Shown here piece by piece: positions 1 through 5,913 of a stretch of 10,464 nt of DNA (its first letter is position 1; each line of letters begins with the position of its first letter). The notes beneath the pieces are model-generated. The model worked only from the letters and a program-made list of their open reading frames with translations, was not told where the DNA came from and searched no databases. Source of the DNA: Bacteroides sp. (GTDB lineage: Bacteria; Bacteroidota; Bacteroidia; Bacteroidales; Muribaculaceae). The DNA is taken from contig JAAVDT010000045.1 in assembly GCA_014801655.1 (NCBI GenBank), forward strand, positions 1-10,464. Direction: 5' to 3'. The position numbers and the translations under genes are program-made.

Positions 1-114
1 GAATCAAATCCCGGTTAAAAGGAAAGAGTCCGGTGCAATACCGAACTCTTTCTATAACTGGATAATGTTTAACTAGTCCAACTTTTGGGGGTCACTTCAT
101 TTTGACACAGCCTC
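1..114 (-). mobile_element. Probable end of an IS3-family (IS150-like) insertion sequence, cut by the window edge
   Basis: On the minus strand, positions 114 to 75 begin GAGGCTGTGTCAAAA and continue into TGACCCCCAAAAGTTGGAC. The second part resembles the terminal inverted repeats of IS3-family, IS150-group elements, which commonly carry a CCCAAAAGTTGGAC-like core. The other end and the transposase are outside the window, so neither the target-site duplication nor the orientation can be confirmed. If this is the left end, transposase genes would lie beyond position 1 on the minus strand, and the hairpin at 22-52 would sit in the element's leader. The tip at 114 is set by eye from where the terminal repeat seems to stop. 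The family call rests on memory of the motif, not on an alignment. Confidence 0.45.
17..52 (-). terminator. Terminator-like hairpin inside the presumed IS end
   Basis: Bases 22-34 (GAAAGAGTCCGGT) pair with 40-52 (ACCGAACTCTTTC) around a 5-nt loop. The single mismatch becomes a G-U pair when the minus strand is transcribed. On that strand the stem is followed by C and then four T (positions 20-17), a short U tract. It would stop transcripts coming from the glutamine synthetase gene before they enter the presumed IS. Hairpins that block read-through are known near the ends of several IS elements, so it may serve the IS and not the host gene. Confidence 0.45.
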
Positions 115-148
115 TTTTATCTAAGCAATCAAGTGGGGTTGATTTATC

Positions 149-235
149 CGGGCTTTACCCGCATTGTCGGACGCATGGTTCGTGCGTCTGACGGTAAAAC
201 ACTGATTTTCAGTCGGACGCACGAGCCGTGCGTCC
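149..235. repeat. Cluster of short palindromes (REP-like intergenic element)
   Basis: Four inverted repeats follow one another with little space between them. They are CGGG/CCCG (149-152 with 158-161), GTCGGACGCA/TGCGTCTGAC (166-175 with 183-192, one mismatch), ACTGA/TCAGT (201-205 with 209-213) and GGACGCACG/CGTGCGTCC (215-223 with 227-235, loop AGC). The second and fourth share the GGACGCA core and look like two diverged copies of one unit. The cluster begins 19 bp past the stop of the glutamine synthetase gene. No CRISPR-like spacing, coding potential or good U tract is present. It could act as an mRNA 3'-end stabiliser or be a non-autonomous palindromic mobile repeat. Confidence 0.6.
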
Positions 236-253
236 CTACAATAGCGGGGAGGA

Positions 254-1765
254 TTAGCCGCAGTGGAAGTAGCGGTCGACGAGTTGGCGCATCAGCGATT
301 CGTTTTGACGGGCTTCTTTGACGAGTTGCTCGTCGTTGTAGCTTCGCAGCAATTGAATCTGGGCGTCGATCATGGCGGGGGTGAACACACCGGCTTCTTC
401 ATAGACGGTGCGCTGACGCTGCAGGGCTTCGGCACCTTGAGCGCATGAGGCGGGCAGGTGGCCCAGAGCGGCAAGTCGGGCTGCGTTTTCGGGGCGGTGA
501 ATGTCAACGTCGACATAGTTTTGTTCAGCCACTTCAAGAGCGTTGGCCATTTCAAATCCGTGGCGGCAGGCCACGGCCAGGGCGGCCAGAAGCAGATAGA
601 CATCGGCGGAGCAGTCGGCGGAGCGAATCTCAACGGTTTGCTTGCCGGCGGCAGGAGCCGGGGAGGCCTTTGAGCCGGGATTGACGGCCGCACACATATC
701 TTTCTTTGCCGTCCAACCCAGCGGCACACGCACGAGCACCGATCGGTTGCGGTCGCCCCAGCAGATATTGGTCGGGGCTTCCTGATGTGGCACGAGGCGG
801 AAATAAGATGTGGGGTTAGTGTTGCCGAATGCTGTGATTGACGGCGCGAGTTCCATCATGCCGGCAATGGCGCGGCGCGCTTCAGTGGATAGCTTGCCGT
901 CGGCATCGACCATCATATTGCGTCCGGTTGCAGGGTCGGTCAGGCGCATGTGGATGTGGAGGCCTGAGCCGGCTTTGCCTGTGGTGATTTTGGGGGCGAA
1001 GGTGACATTGAAGCCTTTTCGGTGAGCCAGATTGCGGATAACCCATTTGGCCAGTGCCAGCTGATCGGCTGCGTTCTGAGCTTTGACCGGCAGGAATTCA
1101 ATTTCGTTTTGTTCGTAGATGACGCCATCCTGAGTGAAGTTGCCCACTTCCGAATGGCCATATTTAATCTGACCGCCGGTGGCAGCGATATGGCTCATGC
1201 AGAGAGTGCGGAACTCATTGAATTTCGCAAACGGTGCCGATTCATGATAGCCGCGTTGGTCGGTGGCGGGAAAAGATTCGTCGTCGGGAGCAATGACATA
1301 AAATTCAAGTTCGCCCATTGCTTCAAACTGCAGGCCGGTGGTGGCTGTGAACTCGCGACACGCCTTGTCGAGCGTCTGTTCGGGAGAGTTGGGGAGGGGT
1401 TCGCCATCTTTGTTGAAGAATGTGCAGAGCATTGCCACGGTAGGAATCTCTGCAAACGGATCGAGAAACGCCGTTGAGAAGCGGGGCAACACATAGAGGT
1501 CGCTGTTGCCCGGCTCGATGTGGGAGAATAGGCTGGAACCGTCGACTCTCTCGCCGAAGCTGAGAATAGTGTCGAGATAGGCAGCATTGTTGATGATGAA
1601 GTTGAGCGTTTTCAGGCGTCCGTCGCCGGCAGGATACATGAAATTTATCATCTGTATCTCCTGCTGTTCAACGTATTTGATAATGTCGTCTTTGGTAAAT
1701 TCAGCAGCCGGTTTGCCGAGAGTGGCAACCAGATGGTTTTTGTTCATTCTGATTTCTTGATTCAT
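254..1765 (-). CDS. glnA: Glutamine synthetase, type I-like (503 aa)
   Basis: Forms glutamine from glutamate, ammonium and ATP in the cytoplasm. The C-terminal catalytic domain is clear: E152-L-E154-F, the N220-E-I-E-F block, G268-L-H-I-H272, the R323-LVPHQEAP stretch with E329 matching the flap glutamate, WGDRNRS at 336-342, and E379-I-R381. The N-terminal beta-grasp part (about 30-110) is more diverged. The length is near that of bacterial GSI (about 440-475 aa) and far below GSIII (about 700 aa). The NLYDLPPE adenylylation block is not recognisable around residues 415-437, and the usual C-terminal tail with a W-E-x-x-x-Y pattern is replaced. A loop rich in Ala, Pro and Gly (361-374) precedes the EIR motif. 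The start follows the DUF2007 gene by 36 bp, suggesting co-transcription; Met7 is an alternative start. The exact GSI subgroup is uncertain. Confidence 0.9.
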   Translation of the reverse strand: MNQEIRMNKNHLVATLGKPAAEFTKDDIIKYVEQQEIQMINFMYPAGDGRLKTLNFIINNAAYLDTILSFGERVDGSSLFSHIEPGNSDLYVLPRFSTAFLDPFAEIPTVAMLCTFFNKDGEPLPNSPEQTLDKACREFTATTGLQFEAMGELEFYVIAPDDESFPATDQRGYHESAPFAKFNEFRTLCMSHIAATGGQIKYGHSEVGNFTQDGVIYEQNEIEFLPVKAQNAADQLALAKWVIRNLAHRKGFNVTFAPKITTGKAGSGLHIHMRLTDPATGRNMMVDADGKLSTEARRAIAGMMELAPSITAFGNTNPTSYFRLVPHQEAPTNICWGDRNRSVLVRVPLGWTAKKDMCAAVNPGSKASPAPAAGKQTVEIRSADCSADVYLLLAALAVACRHGFEMANALEVAEQNYVDVDIHRPENAARLAALGHLPASCAQGAEALQRQRTVYEEAGVFTPAMIDAQIQLLRSYNDEQLVKEARQNESLMRQLVDRYFHCG

Positions 1766-1801
1766 GGCTTATAATTTGGTCAGAGATGAGTTTTGGTTAT
1801 G

Positions 1802-2050
1802 TCAGTCGTTGTCGAATTTGAGGGAGTTGATGATGTCGAGTGCGCGGTCATAGTCACGCTGCTTCACCACTATTGAGTAGCCTCCCAGAGCTGTGTTTCC
1901 CGGAAAGAGCTGAGAGAACAGGGCGTTTTCGATTGAACAGTCGATGCCGACCTGTTGAAGGGCAGCTTTGGCAATGTTGGCTTCGAAGTCAGTGTTGTAT
2001 TCGCGCAACTTCACGATTTCATTCTCTTTTTTGTTATATGTGAGTCCCAT
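1802..2050 (-). CDS. DUF2007 family small protein (putative signal-transducing protein)
   Basis: An 82-residue soluble protein without signal peptide or membrane segment. After a short charged start it shows the DUF2007 (PF09413) pattern: a strand VKLREYNTDFEA, a helix ANIAKAALQQVGIDC, a middle section ending LGGYSIVVKQRDYDRAL, and a final helix DIINSLKFDND. From memory, this family adopts a ferredoxin-like fold grouped with the GlnB (PII) superfamily and is described only as putative signal transducing; no substrate is established. It lacks a recognisable PII T-loop. The gene lies 36 bp upstream of the glutamine synthetase gene on the same strand and has a TAnnTTTG box about 45 bp ahead of its start, so the two probably share a transcript. 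A role in nitrogen sensing is only an inference from this pairing. Confidence 0.75.
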   Translation of the reverse strand: MGLTYNKKENEIVKLREYNTDFEANIAKAALQQVGIDCSIENALFSQLFPGNTALGGYSIVVKQRDYDRALDIINSLKFDND

Positions 2051-2094
2051 GGATGATTATGATTTGATGAATTTATGCATAATTCAAACACTCT

Positions 2095-2102
2095 CAAAGT
2101 TA
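2095..2102 (-). promoter_or_regulatory. Bacteroidota -7 box for the DUF2007-glnA unit
   Basis: The minus strand reads TAACTTTG, an exact fit to the Bacteroidota consensus TAnnTTTG. The matching -33 TTTG is weak: only TTTCG is found about 20 bp upstream (near 2122-2126). Transcription would start near 2088, giving a leader of about 38 nt before the ATG at 2050. There is no hairpin between the box and the gene. Confidence 0.5.
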
Positions 2103-2148
2103 ACAAAGTTTTTTGGTCGGGCGAAATAAATCTGAAAAAATCTACTTA

Positions 2149-3123
2149 TTATAATAAGGTGTGGAAGTGGTCATAGACTAGTCGGGAAATCTTTGCTATT
2201 ATGGCTGAGGCTTCCTGCTCGGAGCCGTTGAAATCGCGGATAAGCACGGCGATGGCATAGTCGCGACCGTCGGGCATACAGAAATAACCTACATCGTTAT
2301 GGGCCATCAGCTCTCCCCGTTCATTGCGATAGCCGCTTCCTGTTTTGTGGGCGAAAAACATAGAGTCGGCGTCTGAAACGACCGAACCCAGGCGGTCGGC
2401 TCCGGTGGTCACCTCCGAGAGATAAGCCTTGATTGAATCCTGCATGGCGGGTGACACCACCGGCTCGTTGAAAATCTTGCGAATCAGCAGAGCCGCCGAA
2501 AGGGGAGAGGAGTGGTTGCTATAGCTGAGATCGTGATTCTGCTTCATCTCCGTTTCTGAATAAAGGATGCGGAATGTGGTGTCGGGAGCAATGGAGCGAA
2601 TGAAACTGTCGGTTTCGAGGGGTGTGACAATGTGGCTGAAAAGAAGATTGCTGGCATTGTTGTCGCTTGAAATGACGGCATATCGCATCAGTTGGCCGAT
2701 GGTGATGGCAAAATCGCCATTGTTGCCATAGTGTTTCAGCATCGGGCTCCAGGTGTCGCGGTCAAGCTCGGCAGCAGAAATCCGGAGAGAATCATCGAGA
2801 TTACGACCGGTGCGTTCAAGCTGATTGGCCACAGCCAGGGCCTGGTGCATTTTGAATACGCTCATCATTGCATAGGTGAGCTCGTTGTTAACGGTGATGG
2901 TGTCATTGTCGCTCACAATAGCCACACCGACTACGCCGGGAGTATTGACCACCAACGAATCGAGCTGCCGGCAGAGATTTTCGTTTCGGAGATTGCCACT
3001 GACCTGCTGCGTTTGCTTTGCTTTTGAGCTTTCGGAAGAGCAAGAGCATATCGAGGCGAGTATGGCAAAGATTGTAATGATTCCCAAAAGGGTGTGATGA
3101 TATACTGATTTTTTCTTGTTCAT
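2149..3123 (-). CDS. bla: Class A beta-lactamase, CfxA/CepA-like subclass A2, probable lipoprotein (324 aa)
   Basis: A serine beta-lactamase that hydrolyses beta-lactams outside the cytoplasm. The class A motifs are intact: S88-V-F-K91 (Ambler S70xxK73), S153-D-N155 (S130DN), the omega-loop glutamate E190 in ETEM (E166) and K260-T-G-S-G (K234TG). The sequences YSNHSSPL, TTGADRL and AHKTGSGY..AHNDVGYFC closely resemble CfxA of Bacteroides and Prevotella. By eye, Ambler position 170 is Lys194, not the Asn of most class A enzymes or the His of PER enzymes. The N-terminus has a Lys-rich stretch, a hydrophobic core (residues 12-25) and C28 within ICSC, a loose lipobox, so it is probably a lipoprotein; signal peptidase I cleavage remains possible. 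The length fits the family. It stands alone between a hairpin leader and the DUF2007 promoter, with no transposase beside it, which suggests a resident gene. The substrate range cannot be read from sequence. Confidence 0.92.
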   Translation of the reverse strand: MNKKKSVYHHTLLGIITIFAILASICSCSSESSKAKQTQQVSGNLRNENLCRQLDSLVVNTPGVVGVAIVSDNDTITVNNELTYAMMSVFKMHQALAVANQLERTGRNLDDSLRISAAELDRDTWSPMLKHYGNNGDFAITIGQLMRYAVISSDNNASNLLFSHIVTPLETDSFIRSIAPDTTFRILYSETEMKQNHDLSYSNHSSPLSAALLIRKIFNEPVVSPAMQDSIKAYLSEVTTGADRLGSVVSDADSMFFAHKTGSGYRNERGELMAHNDVGYFCMPDGRDYAIAVLIRDFNGSEQEASAIIAKISRLVYDHFHTLL

Positions 3124-3152
3124 TTGGAGCGGTAAAAACGATATTTTCTAAA

Positions 3153-3239
3153 AATATAAAAAGGGACTACTCGCATAGTCCCTTTTTATGGTTTCCAATA
3201 GGTACAATTTCTAAGGTAAAAAAGATTGTTTTAGGTTTC
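3153..3239 (-). ncRNA. Candidate small RNA, or attenuator-like leader of the beta-lactamase gene
   Basis: A promoter with good -33 and -7 boxes at 3245-3277 would start RNA near 3239. A 12-bp hairpin with a T-rich tail at 3158-3187 would end it after about 85 nt. No gene lies between them. Nearer its 5' end the RNA could also fold through ACAAU and AUUGU arms. The unit lies on the same strand as, and just upstream of, the beta-lactamase gene. It may therefore be a free-standing small RNA or a leader whose terminator limits beta-lactamase expression. I do not recognise a named RNA family. Confidence 0.35.
3158..3187 (-). terminator. Perfect 12-bp terminator-like hairpin upstream of bla
   Basis: AAAAAGGGACTA (3158-3169) pairs perfectly with TAGTCCCTTTTT (3176-3187) around the 6-nt loop 3170-3175. 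Read on the minus strand, the GC-containing stem ends in a T run followed by ATATTTTTAG, a good intrinsic terminator. The A-rich and T-rich flanks are symmetrical, so it could also act on the plus strand. It lies 210 bp beyond the stop of the LpxH-like gene and 34 bp before the beta-lactamase start, so it is either the end of a small RNA or an attenuator. Confidence 0.75.
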
Positions 3240-3244
3240 TGATG

Positions 3245-3277
3245 CAAAGGTATCTCAAAAACGGGGTTGGAAACAAA
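3245..3277 (-). promoter_or_regulatory. Bacteroidota promoter with -33 and -7 boxes
   Basis: The minus strand carries TTTG at 3277-3274 and, 21 bp later, TACCTTTG at 3252-3245. Both match the Bacteroidota consensus (TTTG at -33, TAnnTTTG at -7) with acceptable spacing. It is the best-formed promoter in the window. The start point would be near 3239, about 115 nt ahead of the beta-lactamase ATG, with the hairpin 3158-3187 in between. Confidence 0.65.
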
Positions 3278-3397
3278 CTTTTTTATATGTTTTGCAACAT
3301 TGTTTTTTATGACTGTTTTTGTGAATATTGTCCTATTGTGTTGATTGTAGGCGTTTTGAGCGGGAGGTGATGGATTTTGTCTAATTGTTAAGTAAAG

Positions 3398-4162
3398 TTA
3401 AATTGTGGCATTTTGACAGTTTTCCATCTTTTTCAGACTGAAATTAGTGCCATCCCACACTCCGTAGGTCATCTGCCGGAAGCCGTCGCCAAGCACAATC
3501 AGGCGACTGTTGTCAGAGAGCTGCACGTCGGCTTCGACATGGCGGTGGCCGAAAATGAAGTAATCGACATGACCATTGTCCGACATATATTTTTCGGCAA
3601 AATCAATCATCGGGTCGCCCTTCTCAATCGGTCGCGGAGAGCATCCCTTGAGTCGGCTGTGTTTCGACCAGGAGTGTGCGAAGCCAACGGTCCATCGAGG
3701 ATGAATGGCGCTGAAAAGTTTCTGAAGAATGCGGTTGCGAAACAGTCGGCGCATGATGCGATAGCTTCGGCGCAGTTCGCCCACTCCGTCGCCATGCTCC
3801 ATGACAAACCGCTTGCCGTCAATTCGGGTGTCGAGCAGCCCGTCGACCACCTGCAAGCCTATTTCATGGGGGAGATAATCGAAAATCCAGATGTCGTGGT
3901 TGCCTTTGAACCAAACGATTTCCACACCCTCGTCGGCCAGTCGGGCCAGCGTTCCGAGAAAACGGATGTAGCCGCGCGGCACCACGGAGCGGTATTCATA
4001 CCAATAGTCGAGAATGTCACCGAGCATATAGATTGTGCGCGCCCTCGGAGCTATTGATTCGAGCCACTGCGACAACCGGCGTTGATGCTCATGGGAGTCG
4101 GCAATGTAGCCGGCCCCGATGTGAAGGTCGCTGATGAAATATGTCAGTGTGCGTTCGGCCAT
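3398..4162 (-). CDS. lpxH: UDP-2,3-diacylglucosamine diphosphatase-like metallophosphoesterase (254 aa)
   Basis: Predicted to hydrolyse UDP-2,3-diacylglucosamine to lipid X and UMP, the fourth step of lipid A synthesis, at the inner face of the cytoplasmic membrane. All calcineurin-type metal motifs are present in order: D12-L-H14, G48-D49-ILD, K86-G-N-H-D90, H123-G-D125 and G205-H-R-H208. The region 126-185 is rich in Arg and aromatic residues, as in the LpxH lid that contacts lipid. The length is close to the roughly 240 residues of the E. coli enzyme. It is the last gene of a compact run, starting 10 bp after the DUF59 gene. Related calcineurin-like phosphoesterases are hard to tell apart by motif alone, so the lipid A assignment is good but not certain. 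Confidence 0.78.
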   Translation of the reverse strand: MAERTLTYFISDLHIGAGYIADSHEHQRRLSQWLESIAPRARTIYMLGDILDYWYEYRSVVPRGYIRFLGTLARLADEGVEIVWFKGNHDIWIFDYLPHEIGLQVVDGLLDTRIDGKRFVMEHGDGVGELRRSYRIMRRLFRNRILQKLFSAIHPRWTVGFAHSWSKHSRLKGCSPRPIEKGDPMIDFAEKYMSDNGHVDYFIFGHRHVEADVQLSDNSRLIVLGDGFRQMTYGVWDGTNFSLKKMENCQNATI

Positions 4163-4172
4163 CGGCTTGGTG

Positions 4173-4496
4173 TTAAAGGAAACCGAGTTCGAGTTTGGCC
4201 TCTTCGCTCATCATGTCTTTGTTCCATTCAGGTTCGAAGACAATGTTGATGTCGACACTTTGCAGCCCCTCGATGCTTTCGAGCTTCATGCGCATATCTT
4301 CAACAATGAAGTCGGCGGCAGGGCAGTTGGGTGCGGTGAGGGTCATGTCGACTCGCAGATTGGCATCGTCGTCAATGTCAATCTTGTAGATGAGGCCGAG
4401 GCTGTAGACGTCGACCGGAATCTCAGGGTCATAGACCGTGCGGAGCATTTCCACGACCTTCTCCTCAAGCGCCAGACGCTGTTCGGGTGTGATCAT
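4173..4496 (-). CDS. DUF59/MIP18 family Fe-S assembly protein, SufT-like (107 aa)
   Basis: A small cytoplasmic protein consisting of one DUF59 (MIP18) domain. The defining features are visible: D23-P-E-I-P-V-D-V-Y-S-L-G-L-I-Y37 near the N-terminus, MTLTAPNCPAADF with the conserved Cys58, and a C-terminal PEWNKDMMSEEAKLELG stretch. Family members such as SufT and PaaD help deliver Fe-S clusters or mature Fe-S enzymes, often next to suf genes. Here no suf genes are nearby. The gene lies 10 bp after the AGCS transporter gene and 10 bp before the LpxH-like gene, so it is almost surely co-transcribed with them. The specific client protein cannot be deduced. Confidence 0.85.
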   Translation of the reverse strand: MITPEQRLALEEKVVEMLRTVYDPEIPVDVYSLGLIYKIDIDDDANLRVDMTLTAPNCPAADFIVEDMRMKLESIEGLQSVDINIVFEPEWNKDMMSEEAKLELGFL

Positions 4497-4506
4497 ATAT
4501 ATTTTT

Positions 4507-5862
4507 TTATTGTTGTTTTGATGATTTGTTGAAATAATTGTCTGACTCGCGCTTCACGACCTTGTGGAGTCGAAGAAGCATTATCATGGTGGGGAATGCC
4601 ATCAGCGCATAAAACAAGTCGCAGAGACCCACGGCTGCCTTGAGCGGCACAATGGCGAAGATGATGAGCGTGGCGATGAAAAACCAGATATAATAGCGTT
4701 CGCCCTGCGAGCCAAAGAGATATGTTGCGCAGCGGCTCCCGTAGAAGGAGTAGCTGAACATCGACGACATGGCGAAGCAGGCCACAATCACCATCAGCAT
4801 ATACTGGCCCCCGGGTATGGCGTTGCCGAACGCACCCATGGCTACGTCGAGCCCCTTAATGCCGTCGACAGAGGTCAGGTCGCCGCAGAGAATCAGGGCG
4901 AGAGCCGTCAGCGTACACACGAATCCGGAGTCGATGGCCGGGCCGAGCATGGCAATCAATCCCTCGCGCACGGGGGTGCGGTTGGCCGATGTGCCGTGCA
5001 TGATTGATGCAGTGCCAACTCCGGCGTCATTGACAAGCATCGCCCGGCGAGCACCGATGATGGCTATGCCCGCCAATCCGCCCCAGCCGGCGCGAAGCGT
5101 GAACGCCTCGCGGAAAATCGAGGCAATGGCCGCAGGCACTTCCGCAATGTGAGTGACCACGATGTAGCCAACGATGAGGAAGTAGGCACCGACCATGAAT
5201 GGCACGAGCACCGTAGCCACCGAGGCGATGCGTTTCACGCCGCCAACCACCACCAGAGTCACAATCGATGCAATCGACACTCCGATAATGGCTTTGACCA
5301 TCATCGGATTTTCTATTTCGGTGAAGTTGCTGACGGTTGACATCGTGGCCTCGGTCAGCTGATTGGCGTTGAGAATGCAGAGTGTGCCGAACATGCCTGC
5401 CACGGCAAACAGCGTGGCCATTGGCCACCAGCGCCGTGACAGGGCGTGGCGAATGATGTGCATCGGACCTCCGTAAGGCCGGTTGTCCGTGTCAAACGAA
5501 CGATACTTGACGGCAAGCACCCCTTCGTGATATTTAGTACACATACCAACGATGGCGCTCACCCACATCCAGAACACGGCTCCCGGTCCACCCATGACAA
5601 GAGCGATTGCAACGCCGGCAATGTTGCCCATCCCGACGGTTGCAGCCACCACCGATGCCAATGCCTGCGCCGAACTGATTTCGCCGCGTCCGGCCTGCTG
5701 CTTGATGCGCAGAGCCCTGACTGCTTCCGGCAGTCGGCGCAGCGAGATGAAGCCGGACGCGACGAGCAGAAACAGTCCGCCGCCAATCAGCAGAATGAAA
5801 AGCGGATAGCCGCAAACGGCATCGGCCACCTCGGTCAGTATGTCGCCAATTTTGTCAAGCAT
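4507..5862 (-). CDS. AGCS family sodium:alanine/glycine symporter (451 aa)
   Basis: An integral membrane transporter that takes up small neutral amino acids such as alanine or glycine, and in some members glutamine, with sodium. Family signatures are present: A74-T-V-G-M-G-N-I-A-G-V-A85, G91-G-P-G-A-V-F-W-M-W100, then GMCTKYHEGVLAVKYR and YGGPM near 130-134. A later GVGTASIMHG block is also typical. The first membrane segment covers about residues 18-40, with around ten more hydrophobic stretches spread over the chain, consistent with the 11 helices usual for the family. The length is normal. It starts 51 bp after ddh and ends 10 bp before the DUF59 gene. The true substrate is not readable from sequence. 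Alanine would fit a neighbourhood of cell-wall precursor synthesis, but that is speculation. Confidence 0.92.
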   Translation of the reverse strand: MLDKIGDILTEVADAVCGYPLFILLIGGGLFLLVASGFISLRRLPEAVRALRIKQQAGRGEISSAQALASVVAATVGMGNIAGVAIALVMGGPGAVFWMWVSAIVGMCTKYHEGVLAVKYRSFDTDNRPYGGPMHIIRHALSRRWWPMATLFAVAGMFGTLCILNANQLTEATMSTVSNFTEIENPMMVKAIIGVSIASIVTLVVVGGVKRIASVATVLVPFMVGAYFLIVGYIVVTHIAEVPAAIASIFREAFTLRAGWGGLAGIAIIGARRAMLVNDAGVGTASIMHGTSANRTPVREGLIAMLGPAIDSGFVCTLTALALILCGDLTSVDGIKGLDVAMGAFGNAIPGGQYMLMVIVACFAMSSMFSYSFYGSRCATYLFGSQGERYYIWFFIATLIIFAIVPLKAAVGLCDLFYALMAFPTMIMLLRLHKVVKRESDNYFNKSSKQQ

Positions 5863-5913
5863 CAGGTTTGTGATGGGGTGTTAAATTCGGAGTGGAGGGG
5901 GGGAGTCTGTTTG

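Noticed and set aside
149..235. Possible CRISPR array
   Set aside because: The repeats are palindromes of different length and spacing, with no regular spacers and no cas genes.
133..321. A short plus-strand ORF across the palindrome cluster
   Set aside because: It runs through inverted repeats into the 3' end of glnA on the other strand and resembles no known protein.
1766..1801. Separate promoter for glnA
   Set aside because: The 36-bp gap has no TAnnTTTG box, so co-transcription with the DUF2007 gene is simpler.
2149..3123. Beta-lactamase as cargo of a transposon including the IS end at 1-114
   Set aside because: The glutamine synthetase and DUF2007 genes lie between them, and no second IS end, integrase or mobilisation gene is seen on the other side of bla.
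3413..4057. A 214-codon plus-strand ORF
   Set aside because: It lies wholly inside the LpxH-like gene on the opposite strand, whose metal-binding motifs are complete. The plus-strand translation has no recognisable domain.
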